64,000 bases of DNA. Source: JBAYOE01 sp050950065 (GTDB lineage: Bacteria; Spirochaetota; Spirochaetia; Sphaerochaetales; Sphaerochaetaceae). The DNA is taken from contig JBMNGX010000006.1 of assembly GCA_050950065.1 (NCBI GenBank), forward strand, positions 124,001-188,000, given 5' to 3'. The notes beneath the pieces are model-generated. The model was not told the DNA's origin and ran no database searches. It was given only the letters and a program-made list of their open reading frames with translations. This document shows positions 6,898-15,476 of this stretch, piece after piece. Position numbers and translations under genes: made by a program. How positions within the stretch are numbered: the stretch's first letter is position 1; each line of letters begins with the position of its first letter.

Positions 6898-8745
6898 ATG
6901 GAACTATTAGGACTTGAACTACTTGCTTTATTGATCGCTTATACTCTCTTATACTATTTAGTTAAACTTGACAAAAGAGAACCAATAAAAAAGAAATTTG
7001 GCCTTAAAGAGTTTATAATCTCTTTCGTATTTTATTTGACTATATCGATTCTAGATAAGTTTTTGCCCCACTCACTTCTATTTACAAAACTTGAATATAT
7101 TTCTGTTTTATTTGTAATTTTAATTTGGATTAGGAACTACGAACTTTACCTTTATAAGTCTAATTATTTAAAAAACCTCTATATTCTTAAAATTGCTGTA
7201 TTAGTTACTTACTCTTTAGTAATTATTTTTGTTGGGTATGAGCTAAGTGCCCTTTTAGTTGCTTCAACAATTTACTTTGTTATTAGTTTGTTGATAATAT
7301 TAAAAAGTCGCTACACATTGGAGGGACCAGTTCGAATTATAGTTGGGACAACGCTTCTCTTTACTCCCCTCTCTTTAGCATTTTTTGTAATATTTAGTTC
7401 CACAATATTAATTACTTTAGGTGGAGCTTTTACTATTTTGATCACCTATTTCTATGTTCAACAGCGACGGTTAGAGACAGATTTTTTAACAACCATTCCT
7501 AACCAAAATGCCCTTTTAAGATATTTGGAGAGAAAAGTTAAAAAAGGTCTTAAGGCAACAGTAATTGTTGTTGATATTGAGAACTTCAGACAGATAAATG
7601 TCCGTTATGGCTTAGAGCATGGTGACAGATTATTGGTAAACTTTGCAACTTTTTTAAGTCACAATTATGAGAAGGGGAGAGTTTATAGGGTAGCGGGTAA
7701 CCGCTTTGCTATTTTATTGCCCATCAAAAGTCACAACGAAGTTGTTAAAATAGTTAATGAGTTACAAAACAGAACTGCAAAAGGGTGGAACATTGAAGAT
7801 TTTCTAATCACTTTCCATTTAAATATTGCAATAATAGAGATTCCTATCCACGCTGTTGAACTAGAGCAAATTATTGAAGTGATTAATTTCACTATCCAAG
7901 AGATTAAACAACGTCGACGCCAATCTGCTTTAATTTTCAACGAAAAAATGAGATTGCTTCAACAGCGCCATTTAGATGTTTTAACAGCCATTAAACATGC
8001 CCTTGTTGATCAAAGTAGAGTTATTACTCTCTTTCAACCAATTTATGGAAGCTACAATGGTAAAATATGTGGATCAGAAGTACTGATGAGATTAAAAGAT
8101 CCAATTTTGGGTCTTATAAGTCCTTTTGAGTTTATCCCCATCGCTGAACAAAGTGGTTTAATAACTAGTTTAACTAAGATTCTTACCTCTAAAGTTGCCA
8201 CTTTAATAAAAGAGAATGCCGATAGTTTTTCTAAATTGGAGTATGTCTCAATTAATGTAACTAGCGACGATTTAAGTTCAGTTGAGCGTGCTCGCAGCTT
8301 GATTAATTTAATCAAAGAGAGTGGTATAAACCCCCATAAAATTGGAATTGAGGTGACTGAATCGATGTTAATAGTTGCCAATAAGAATTGGCCCGATGTG
8401 TGGAAGATGTTCAACGATGAGAAAATTAGGTTGATGCTTGATGATTTTGGTACTGGCTATTCCAATTTAGAAACTTTAATTGAAATTCCTTTTGATGTGA
8501 TAAAAATTGATCGATCAATAGTTAGTTCTAAAAAGAACAACTATCAATTGATTAACTTACTTGCGCCAATGCTCCATAAAATGGATAAAAAGTTAGTTGC
8601 TGAAGGAATTGAAACTTTAGAGCAAGTTAAAGTGGTGCAAAGTTTGAATATAGAGTATATGCAAGGCTATTTTTTCTCTCAACCATTATCTAAAGAGGAT
8701 TTTTTAGCCCTCTTGCAAAGTCCCATCTCGATTAACTTTGATTGA
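6898..8745 (+). CDS. membrane GGDEF/EAL protein, probable c-di-GMP phosphodiesterase
   Basis: About 615 residues. The first 190 or so form six or seven hydrophobic helices, a membrane sensor. The GGDEF domain follows, but its signature is AGNRF, so diguanylate cyclase activity is not expected; such domains often bind GTP to tune the EAL half. The EAL domain keeps SEVLMR (EVL), SINVT, DDFGTGYSN, IKIDRS, AEGIE and QGYFFSQP, so hydrolysis of c-di-GMP is expected. The start is the ATG at 6898 after GGAG; an extended -10 (TGGTACAAT, 6861-6869) lies just upstream. The 3' end overlaps the convergent MFS gene by 42 bases. Confidence 0.9.
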   Translation: MELLGLELLALLIAYTLLYYLVKLDKREPIKKKFGLKEFIISFVFYLTISILDKFLPHSLLFTKLEYISVLFVILIWIRNYELYLYKSNYLKNLYILKIAVLVTYSLVIIFVGYELSALLVASTIYFVISLLIILKSRYTLEGPVRIIVGTTLLFTPLSLAFFVIFSSTILITLGGAFTILITYFYVQQRRLETDFLTTIPNQNALLRYLERKVKKGLKATVIVVDIENFRQINVRYGLEHGDRLLVNFATFLSHNYEKGRVYRVAGNRFAILLPIKSHNEVVKIVNELQNRTAKGWNIEDFLITFHLNIAIIEIPIHAVELEQIIEVINFTIQEIKQRRRQSALIFNEKMRLLQQRHLDVLTAIKHALVDQSRVITLFQPIYGSYNGKICGSEVLMRLKDPILGLISPFEFIPIAEQSGLITSLTKILTSKVATLIKENADSFSKLEYVSINVTSDDLSSVERARSLINLIKESGINPHKIGIEVTESMLIVANKNWPDVWKMFNDEKIRLMLDDFGTGYSNLETLIEIPFDVIKIDRSIVSSKKNNYQLINLLAPMLHKMDKKLVAEGIETLEQVKVVQSLNIEYMQGYFFSQPLSKEDFLALLQSPISINFD

Positions 8746-9930
8746 TGCAGCAAAGATTGAGTTTATAATTCCAAGTATTGCTGATAGGGTAAACAGCAAC
8801 TCAATGCCTGTTTTCTTCCAAATGTAGCCACCTAAAAATGCGATGATTACACTTATAAAGTGATTAACTGATACACCTGTAGTTAATGTTGAGGCAATCT
8901 CTTCAGTATCAGGAGTTAGATCTTGAACATAGACACTAGTTGCAATACTTGCTAGTGAAATAATTGCATCTAAAACATAGTTAACACAAACAACTATAAA
9001 GGCGACGTTTGGGGCAAAGAAGTGGTGACTAAAGCCGTAGAAAATACAAACAATCACTAAGATAAGGGTATCGGTCACCATAACAAACTTATAACCCATA
9101 TAATCGATCAATCGACCAATTAAAGGGGCAAACAACATCCCAAAAATTGCACTAACAGCCAGTAACAAAGAGATGATAGCAGTGTTAGCTCCATAATGGA
9201 GAATTAAAACATATGGGGCAAAGGTTATAAAGACTTGCTTGCGAGCTCCGTAAAACATCTCAAGTCCATAAAACTTAATAAACTTCTTATTAAAATAGAG
9301 TCGACTACGTTGAACAGTAACACCTTGGTCTTTCATTGCCATCGCTACTAACGTGGCAGCTACTAATAACAAGGTGGCAATAAAAAAGACAATCTTAAAG
9401 TTTGCCAAAGAGTTCTTTTCAAAACCAAAGCGGGGTAGAAGGTAGAACAGTATCGATACAACCAAAAACCCCCCAATATGACCCGCTTCACTTAAACTGT
9501 TCATCACCCCCAATGAGGCACCACTTTTTCCCTCTTTAGCTAAGTTCATTGAGATTGTGCTCTTAACTGGCATTGTGATGTGTTCTCCTAAACTGAAGAT
9601 CACCATAAAAAAGACAACAATAAATTTCCCAGTTCCAAATAAAAAGAGACCCAAAGAACCAACTAATGCGATAGCTAAGCCAAGTTTATAAACTTTAGAT
9701 TCGCTGAAGCGGTACATAATTGCCAAAATGAAAATTAACAACAACCCAGGCAGCTCTCTAAAAAACTCAACAATGCCCCTTTCAAATTCGTTAATTTTTA
9801 CCATCTCAGCTAAGTAGTTATCTTGAACCCCTTTTAATAGCCCATAGGCAAGGCCAAAAAGAATTAGAGATGATAAAAAGTGTTTTATTCTATTTGAATC
9901 TTTGTAAATACTATTATTTTTGGTTGTCAT
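8704..9930 (-). CDS. MFS transporter
   Basis: This 408-residue protein has about twelve predicted transmembrane helices, a cytoplasmic middle loop (AMKDQGVTVQRSRLYFNKK) and an RLIDYMGYK loop of the major facilitator superfamily. No substrate-specific motif is recognised. The ATG at 9930 has TTGGAG before it. A TTGACA reading leftwards (9976-9981) could be its -35. It is divergent from the cobalamin riboswitch operon and convergent with the EAL gene, so its role is not given by context. Confidence 0.85.
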   Translation of the reverse strand: MTTKNNSIYKDSNRIKHFLSSLILFGLAYGLLKGVQDNYLAEMVKINEFERGIVEFFRELPGLLLIFILAIMYRFSESKVYKLGLAIALVGSLGLFLFGTGKFIVVFFMVIFSLGEHITMPVKSTISMNLAKEGKSGASLGVMNSLSEAGHIGGFLVVSILFYLLPRFGFEKNSLANFKIVFFIATLLLVAATLVAMAMKDQGVTVQRSRLYFNKKFIKFYGLEMFYGARKQVFITFAPYVLILHYGANTAIISLLLAVSAIFGMLFAPLIGRLIDYMGYKFVMVTDTLILVIVCIFYGFSHHFFAPNVAFIVVCVNYVLDAIISLASIATSVYVQDLTPDTEEIASTLTTGVSVNHFISVIIAFLGGYIWKKTGIELLFTLSAILGIINSIFAASIKVNRDGTLQEG

Positions 9931-10081
9931 GATTTGAACTCCAATTGAACCATATTCTTTTAATTAGTCGTAGTTTGTCAAGTATAGTAACAATCCTCCA
10001 TAATATCCTAAAATAATTATAAAAATAGTAATAAAGTTATAGAAAGTTGCAAGTTGATTGGGCATTATAAATTTATAATAG

Positions 10082-10213
10082 TCCAATTTGAAAGGGAAGT
10101 AGGGTGAAATTCCCTCACGAGCCCGTCACTGTAAATGTGGACAAACCTGTAATATGCCACTGGGATACTGGGAAGGCACAGGATTTGGGTGAAACATAAG
10201 TCAGGAGACCTTC
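10082..10213 (+). ncRNA. cobalamin (adenosylcobalamin) riboswitch
   Basis: Conserved elements are in order: GGTGAAATTCCCTCACGAGCC and the following CGTCACTGTAA of the core, GGGAAGGCAC, and the B12 box AAGTCAGGAGACCTT (10198-10212). A TATAAT at 10074-10079 would place the transcript start just before the aptamer. Between aptamer and gene are a hairpin GACATC-TTGTA-GGTGTC (10257-10273) and then the AAAAGGGG ribosome site. No U-tract terminator is visible, so control may be at translation. The controlled operon encodes corrinoid-dependent methyltransfer proteins, which is an unusual target, since most of these switches control B12 synthesis or uptake. Confidence 0.93.
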
Positions 10214-10286
10214 GTTGGATTTTAAGAGCTTCGGGGAGTGAGCCAAATACAATTTAGACATCTTGTAGGTGTCAAAAGGGGTAAAT

Positions 10287-10916
10287 ATGGCCAACATGGA
10301 AGCATTATCAGAGTTTTTACAAAAAGGAAAAGCCAAGGACGTTGCAAGACTAACACAAGAAGCACTCGATGCTGGAATGAAACCACAAGAAATCTTAGAT
10401 AATGGATTGCTTGCAGGAATGAACATTATTGGAGCTAAGTTTAAAAATAATGAAGTTTTTGTCCCTGAGGTACTAATTGCTGCTCGTGCAATGAACGCTG
10501 GTATGGAGATTTTAAAGCCACTACTAGCCGATACTGGAGCAACAACAAAAGGTACTGTTATTTTAGGAACAGTAAAAGGGGACTTACACGACATTGGTAA
10601 AAACCTTGTTGGAATGATGATGAAGGGCAAAGGCTTAGAAGTAATTGACTTAGGTACCGATGTTCCTCCTCAACGTTTTATTGATGAGGTAAAAGCTAAT
10701 AATGGATCAGTAATTGCTTTATCAGCCCTTTTGACAACAACAATGAAAGAGATGGGCAATGTTGTTAAAGCAGTTCAAGATGCAAACTTGCAAGATAAGG
10801 TGAAAGTTATGGTTGGTGGAGCTCCAGTAACAGACTCTTTTAAAGATTCAATTGGAGCTGACGGTTATGCACCTGATGCAACATCTGCAGCCGATATGGC
10901 ATTAACATTTTGCTAA
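10287..10916 (+). CDS. corrinoid-binding protein of a methyltransferase system (MtaC/MtbC/MttC type)
   Basis: Carries the methyl group on cobalt between two methyltransferases. 209 residues: an N-terminal helical cap (residues 1-90) and a Rossmann B12 domain with GTVKGDLHDIGKN, where His101 is the expected lower cobalt ligand of the DxHxxG motif; SALLTTTM and VGGAPVT complete the pocket. I chose the ATG at 10287, with AAAAGGGG six bases before it, over a GTG at 10269. It is the first gene after the cobalamin riboswitch and is followed by a UroD-type methyltransferase. It is the only corrinoid carrier in the window, so it may serve all three UroD-type enzymes. Confidence 0.93.
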   Translation: MANMEALSEFLQKGKAKDVARLTQEALDAGMKPQEILDNGLLAGMNIIGAKFKNNEVFVPEVLIAARAMNAGMEILKPLLADTGATTKGTVILGTVKGDLHDIGKNLVGMMMKGKGLEVIDLGTDVPPQRFIDEVKANNGSVIALSALLTTTMKEMGNVVKAVQDANLQDKVKVMVGGAPVTDSFKDSIGADGYAPDATSAADMALTFC

Positions 10917-10938
10917 CATAAAATAAGGGGGATCAGTT

Positions 10939-12285
10939 GTGACTGGTAAAGAGAGAATTTTTAAAGCTCTAAAAGGGGAGCAAACAGATAAAACACCATG
11001 GGTTCCATTTGCAGGAGTACACGCTGGAAAGCTTGTTGGATACTCAGCAATAGAAGTTTCAACTGATGTTGATAAACTAGTTGAAGCTCAACTGAAGGTT
11101 AACCAATTGTACCACCCTGATGGACAACCTATAATGTTTGATCTTCAAATAGAGGCTGAAATTCTTGGGTGTGAGTTAGCTTGGGCAGAAGATAGTCCCC
11201 CAAGTGTAGCCTCCCACCCTTTGGCAGAAACAGAAGAGATCCCCACGAAAATACCTAACAAGGATGAAGGGCGTTTGGCGATGGAGTTAGAAGCTACTCG
11301 CCAAATTGCCAAAGCAGTAGGAGATAAAACAGCTATCTACGGTGTTTGCTGTGGCCCATTTACCCTAGCATCTCACCTTAGAGGAACAGAACTTTTCATG
11401 GATATGATATTAAATCCTGATTATGTTCACCAACTTATGGAGTATACAACTGAGGTTGCGAAAGCAGTTGCAGGTTATCTAATTGATGCAAATAGTGATG
11501 TTGTCGCAGTTGTTGATCCTTTAATATCACAAATTTCTCCTGATCACTTCAATGAATTTATGTTAAAACCTTTTAGCGAATTATTTGACCATATACGCTC
11601 ACTAGATGCACTCTCTTCATTCTTTGTTTGTGGAAATGCTACCAGAAATATTGAGCCTATGTGTCACACAAAATGTGATGGTATAGCTATCGATGAAAAC
11701 GTTGATTTAGTTGAAGCTAAAAAAATCACCGACAAGTATGAGATAACTATTGGAGGAAATATTCCATTAACTTCAGTGATGTTGTTTGGTAATCAGCAAG
11801 ATAACATGAAAGCTGTTGTTGATCTTATCGATTCTACTACAAAAGGGAGACTAATTATCTCCCCAGGATGTGATATGCCTTACGACATCCCAATTGAGAA
11901 TACCATTGCGGTTGAACACGCTGTACACGAAACTGATAGCGCAAGGAAAATGGTTGCAAACTATGAAGCCGAAGAAATTGAATTTACTGGAGAACTTCCC
12001 GATTACAACAATTTAAAAAATCCTTTAGTTGAAGTTTTCACTTTAGATTCAGCTACTTGTGCCGCTTGTACATATATGTGGGCTGCTGCAGTTGATGCCC
12101 TTAAATACATTGAGCAAAAAGTTGATTTGATTGAATACAAATACACTACAGCTGAAAATATTGCTAGATGTAGAGAGATGGGGGTAAAACAACTTCCAAG
12201 TATATATATCAATGGCAAACTAGCTTACTCGTCAATTATTCCTAGTAGAGAAGAGTTGGTCAATGAAATCAAAAAGGTTATGTAA
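10939..12285 (+). CDS. UroD-family (MtaA/CmuA-like) methyltransferase fused to a C-terminal thioredoxin-like domain
   Basis: 448 residues with a GTG start after AAGGGGG. Residues 1-355 are a uroporphyrinogen decarboxylase-type barrel as in MtaA, MtbA and CmuA, zinc enzymes that move methyl groups to or from a corrinoid protein. Motifs: YGVCCGPFTLASHL, FFVCGNATRN, ISPGCDMPYD. The usual His-x-Cys zinc pair reads Phe-Val-Cys here. Residues about 362-448 are a thioredoxin/glutaredoxin-like domain with Cys374-Ala-Ala-Cys377 and the LPS cis-proline (Pro420). The Trx part may keep the zinc-site thiols or the corrinoid reduced. It sits between the corrinoid carrier and a MetH-activation-like protein. 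The substrate is unknown. Confidence 0.88.
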   Translation: MTGKERIFKALKGEQTDKTPWVPFAGVHAGKLVGYSAIEVSTDVDKLVEAQLKVNQLYHPDGQPIMFDLQIEAEILGCELAWAEDSPPSVASHPLAETEEIPTKIPNKDEGRLAMELEATRQIAKAVGDKTAIYGVCCGPFTLASHLRGTELFMDMILNPDYVHQLMEYTTEVAKAVAGYLIDANSDVVAVVDPLISQISPDHFNEFMLKPFSELFDHIRSLDALSSFFVCGNATRNIEPMCHTKCDGIAIDENVDLVEAKKITDKYEITIGGNIPLTSVMLFGNQQDNMKAVVDLIDSTTKGRLIISPGCDMPYDIPIENTIAVEHAVHETDSARKMVANYEAEEIEFTGELPDYNNLKNPLVEVFTLDSATCAACTYMWAAAVDALKYIEQKVDLIEYKYTTAENIARCREMGVKQLPSIYINGKLAYSSIIPSREELVNEIKKVM

Positions 12286-12302
12286 CAAAGGGTAAGTAGG
12301 GC

Positions 12303-13010
12303 GTGGTCAAAATACGAAAAAAAGATGGAAACTATATTGGTGAAGTTCCTTTTAGCTCCAACTTAGAGAACTATAAAAAAGAGATCAAGTTTGACGAGTT
12401 AGATGATGCACAAGATGATGCTCTTACTTTATATGAAAAAGCAACAAATCTCATAAAACCCACTTTTATCATTAGCGAAAAATTTATTGACCAACAATTA
12501 AGGTCAGAAAGTATCACTACAGTAAAAGTGGGTAGTGAAAAGTTTGAGGGTAAAGCCTTAGCTGTTTTAGACTCCATTCACCGAATATTTCCCTATCTAG
12601 CAACTTGTGGTAATCAAGTTGAAAATCTAGATTTATCATCAATAGACTTTTTAGCATTTTATTGGATCGATATTATAAAAATTCAAGCTCTGGATAGCAG
12701 TAGAAAAGCAATGCTCTCTTTTGTTAAAGAGAAGTTCGGAATTACAAAACCGCTGAGTCTTAATCCTGGTTCAGGCAATGTTGATATCTGGCCAATAGAA
12801 CAAATGGGAAATCTATTTAATCTTTTTGGGGGAAAAGAGTTTGTCGAAAAAGAGACAGGCACACAATTGACTCCATCTTCTTTAATGGTGCCCAACAAAA
12901 GTGTCGCTGGAATCTTGTTTTCATCAACAAAATACGATTATGAAAGTTGTGCATATTGTGAGAGGCTACACTGCCCCTCGAGAAGGGTGCCATTCAAAGA
13001 GCGTTTATAA
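12303..13010 (+). CDS. stand-alone vitamin B12-dependent methionine synthase activation-domain-like protein
   Basis: 235 residues, GTG start after GGTAAGTAGGG. The C-terminal half carries the family pattern: LNPGSGNVDIWPIEQMG, LTPSSLMVPNKSVAGI and the final CAYCERLHCPSRR cysteine cluster. In MetH this domain positions S-adenosylmethionine and reductant to remethylate oxidised cobalamin. Free-standing copies accompany corrinoid methyltransferase operons and are thought to help reactivate cob(II)alamin carriers. It is third in the riboswitch operon. The 3' end is nine bases from the convergent ROK gene, with no terminator visible. Confidence 0.82.
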   Translation: MVKIRKKDGNYIGEVPFSSNLENYKKEIKFDELDDAQDDALTLYEKATNLIKPTFIISEKFIDQQLRSESITTVKVGSEKFEGKALAVLDSIHRIFPYLATCGNQVENLDLSSIDFLAFYWIDIIKIQALDSSRKAMLSFVKEKFGITKPLSLNPGSGNVDIWPIEQMGNLFNLFGGKEFVEKETGTQLTPSSLMVPNKSVAGILFSSTKYDYESCAYCERLHCPSRRVPFKERL

Positions 13011-13019
13011 AGACTAATT

Positions 13020-14249
13020 TTACTTTAAATTGGGATATATGTTTTTGATGAACTGATTAAAAATATAGTAGGCAGACCCTTCAGCAATTGCTTCAAAGTT
13101 AGGTTCAACAAATTTCAAGTTAATCTTATTTTTAAATCTAACTAAAGATACCTTTTCCAATTTCTCCTCAACCATTTTGTACCATTTTTTACCAGCTAAA
13201 CAGATTTCACCTTCAAATAAAACAATGTCGGGGAACAATATTAAATTTAAATTGCTAATTGCAATAGCTACCCACGATGCTGTTTCATCTAATAGTTTAA
13301 CTGCTAAAGGGTCATCCTCTTTAAATGCTTTTATGATTGCATCAAAAGTAACTTCCCCATTTTTAAATATTTGGGAGTTAGGATAATTTTCTCTCTCTGC
13401 ATTCCCATTTTGGATAATTCTTTTTATGTCAGTGAGACTTTCGACACACCCATATCCTCCACATTGACACATTTGTTTGTCATTCGGATTAACAATCATA
13501 TGCCCAATTTCACCAATCAAATGTGAATTACTTTCACTTATATTGTCCCTATTATAGATACCCGTGACAAACCCATTTCTTCCAGAATAGATAAGAACAA
13601 ACGAATCAACATCAGCAACTATAGGGTAGTACTTAAAGGCAATTTGAGTCTTTAACCAAATCCAACTATCAACATAAATGGGGATATCAGTTTCCAGTTT
13701 TTCACTGATAATTTGGGCTAAGGGGATATTTATACCCCATGAAGGGAAATAAATAGCATGAACACAAATATCAGTTTTTGTGTTGACTAAAGCGTGAACA
13801 GCAATGGTAATTCCCAAAATATTTGCCTTAGATTTTTGTTCTACGATTGTATCGTATTCTTTTTTAATAAGCTCTGAGATTACCTCTAAATTGCTATTTC
13901 TTTCAAAAGGAACTCTCTTTTGTAATTCGATCTTTAGGTGAAGATTAAAAAGGGTAACTTCCAAAAAATCATATGCGATGTAAAATGTTAGCCCATAGCC
14001 ATAATGTTTATTTAAAGAGTACCTTTCAGGCTTTTTACCCCCAATCTTTGTTGAATCACCTTTTCCAACACTCCTAATTAGTTTTAAGTTAATTAGTTGA
14101 TCATTGATTTTAAAAATTGTGGTTCTACTTAAACCAAGTTGTTCAGCAATTTGTGGGACCGTTAAAACTCTGTTGTTTAAGTAGAGGTCTAACATTAGCT
14201 TCCCATTATTTTGTCTAATATTTTTAGGCTTTTTAATTGAGTTTTGCAT
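13020..14249 (-). CDS. ROK-family transcriptional regulator (first copy)
   Basis: 409 residues. An N-terminal winged helix-turn-helix (LTVPQIAEQLGLSRTTIFKIN, about residues 32-52) is followed by a ROK sugar-kinase-like domain with the zinc motif MCQCGGYGCVES. The ATP-binding DxGxT signature of active sugar kinases is not evident, so a regulator is the best call. The ATG follows TAGGA. It lies between the corrinoid operon and cobW and may control one or both. It is paralogous to the ROK gene at 19145: the same length, HTH layout and CxCGGYGC motif. The effector is unknown, probably a sugar or inositol compound. Confidence 0.88.
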   Translation of the reverse strand: MQNSIKKPKNIRQNNGKLMLDLYLNNRVLTVPQIAEQLGLSRTTIFKINDQLINLKLIRSVGKGDSTKIGGKKPERYSLNKHYGYGLTFYIAYDFLEVTLFNLHLKIELQKRVPFERNSNLEVISELIKKEYDTIVEQKSKANILGITIAVHALVNTKTDICVHAIYFPSWGINIPLAQIISEKLETDIPIYVDSWIWLKTQIAFKYYPIVADVDSFVLIYSGRNGFVTGIYNRDNISESNSHLIGEIGHMIVNPNDKQMCQCGGYGCVESLTDIKRIIQNGNAERENYPNSQIFKNGEVTFDAIIKAFKEDDPLAVKLLDETASWVAIAISNLNLILFPDIVLFEGEICLAGKKWYKMVEEKLEKVSLVRFKNKINLKFVEPNFEAIAEGSAYYIFNQFIKNIYPNLK

Positions 14250-14327
14250 TATTTCCTAATCCTAAAATTAATAAATTCCTATTTTGAATTGAACCATAAC
14301 ATATTTTTCCTTCTAATAGATAGTTAG

Positions 14328-15314
14328 TTATTCAGTTGCATAGCAAGTTATGGGTAAATCTGAAACATTATTCCAAATTTCATTGACAGTTTGTGGTCCA
14401 TCCATATTTGCAGCATGGATACATACCAACCCATATTCCATTGATGCAGGTTTAACTTTCTCTTTAATTGTTAGGTTGGGACCAACGCCACTAACTAAGA
14501 GCGAACTATCATTAATTGTTGGGTGAGGTAAAAACCCTTTCATCCTCAACATTTTAGAGGAAATTTTATGTAAAGCTATCTCTAAAGACTCCTCTTTGTA
14601 CCCTTGTGGAGTTAAAATGATGCAACTTTTTGGTCTTCCATGAACACCCCAGCCCTTAAAGGGCTCTAAGTCAAAATCAAAGGTTAATTCCTTTTCTTTA
14701 GTATCATCAAATAAAAGATTGTAAAGATCTTTTTCAACTATCCCCCATTCAGTGTTGTATAGAGGGGCAAGTGGCCTAAGTTTGTTAATCTGGTTAGTTA
14801 AATTTTCAAGTTCTCTTTTATCAACTAAATCGGTTTTATTAATTAAAAACCAATCGCTAAACATAATTTGTTCTTCAATGGTATTTAAAGCTTTAAAAAG
14901 AGGCTCAAAGCGTTGGGCATCAATAACACACAACATCCCATTATAACTAATTTTATTTTTAGTTTGTTTTTTAATAATTGAGACAATTTCAAGCATGGGA
15001 GAGGGCTTTGCCAAACCAGAAGTTTCAACAATTATATAATCTGGTTGAAACTGCAAACTATTTTCTACCGACTCAATAAAAGATCCACTTAAGCAACTAC
15101 AAAATATTTGTCCACCTGAGAGATTTTTATATGAAACTACCTCTTCAGACTTTTCAACTAGTGCATCGTCAATTACGATTGAACCAAAGTCGTTTAAAAT
15201 AAGAGCTACTTTTTCTTTTTTTAAGTGATTTAATAAATTGTTAATAAGGGTTGTTTTTCCCGACCCCAAAAAGCCTGTAATTAAAATAAGCTTAGCTGTT
15301 TTATTCTCTATCAT
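14328..15314 (-). CDS. CobW/P47K-family GTPase, probable metallochaperone
   Basis: 328 residues: Walker A GFLGSGKTTLINNLL at the start, the family's cysteine loop as GQIFCSCLSGSF, a VETSGLAKPSPM switch, and LINKTDLVD as the guanine-specificity motif. CobW-type GTPases deliver metal ions (zinc or cobalt) to enzymes. Next to a corrinoid module and zinc-dependent UroD-type methyltransferases, metal delivery to one of these is plausible but unproven. The C-terminus is shorter and less histidine-rich than in zinc COG0523 proteins. A palindrome GAAGTTTAACTTC (15337-15349) lies just upstream of the ATG and may be an operator. Confidence 0.87.
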   Translation of the reverse strand: MIENKTAKLILITGFLGSGKTTLINNLLNHLKKEKVALILNDFGSIVIDDALVEKSEEVVSYKNLSGGQIFCSCLSGSFIESVENSLQFQPDYIIVETSGLAKPSPMLEIVSIIKKQTKNKISYNGMLCVIDAQRFEPLFKALNTIEEQIMFSDWFLINKTDLVDKRELENLTNQINKLRPLAPLYNTEWGIVEKDLYNLLFDDTKEKELTFDFDLEPFKGWGVHGRPKSCIILTPQGYKEESLEIALHKISSKMLRMKGFLPHPTINDSSLLVSGVGPNLTIKEKVKPASMEYGLVCIHAANMDGPQTVNEIWNNVSDLPITCYATE

Positions 15315-15408
15315 ACTTACATTTACTCCTAAAGTTGAAGTTTAACTTCTTTAGTAAATAGGAGCAATAGGAGGGGGTGCTAAAAGGGGTAAAAGAGGGC
15401 AAAAAAGC

Positions 15409-15437
15409 TTTACAAATTAGTTTAGTTAGTATACAAT
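15409..15437 (+). promoter_or_regulatory. sigma-70 type promoter of the iolG operon
   Basis: TTTACA (15409-15414) and TACAAT (15432-15437) are separated by 17 bases. The start point would fall near 15444, between two palindromes, which suggests tight repression. Confidence 0.7.
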
Positions 15438-15444
15438 GTTAACA
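15437..15444. promoter_or_regulatory. GTTAAC-centred palindrome, candidate ROK operator
   Basis: TGTTAACA touches the -10 of the iolG operon promoter. Related palindromes lie at 19096, 25468 and 26874-26890, each by a promoter or gene start of the inositol island. Assignment to a ROK protein is inference. Confidence 0.4.
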
Positions 15445-15445
15445 A

Positions 15446-15461
15446 ATGCAAGCGTATGCAT
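15446..15461. promoter_or_regulatory. LacI-type operator shared with the LacI gene promoter
   Basis: ATGCAAGCGTATGCAT is a near-palindrome centred on CG at 15453/15454, the usual symmetry of LacI-family sites. It differs by one base from ATGCAATCGTATGCAT at 26807-26822, which overlaps the -10 of the LacI gene. Here it covers the first transcribed bases, a repressing position. Confidence 0.7.
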
Positions 15462-15476
15462 AATATAGGGGGAAAT

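Noticed and set aside
13177..13386. Open frame on the plus strand inside the first ROK gene
   Set aside because: It is antisense to a well-supported ROK coding region, has no ribosome site and no recognisable protein features.
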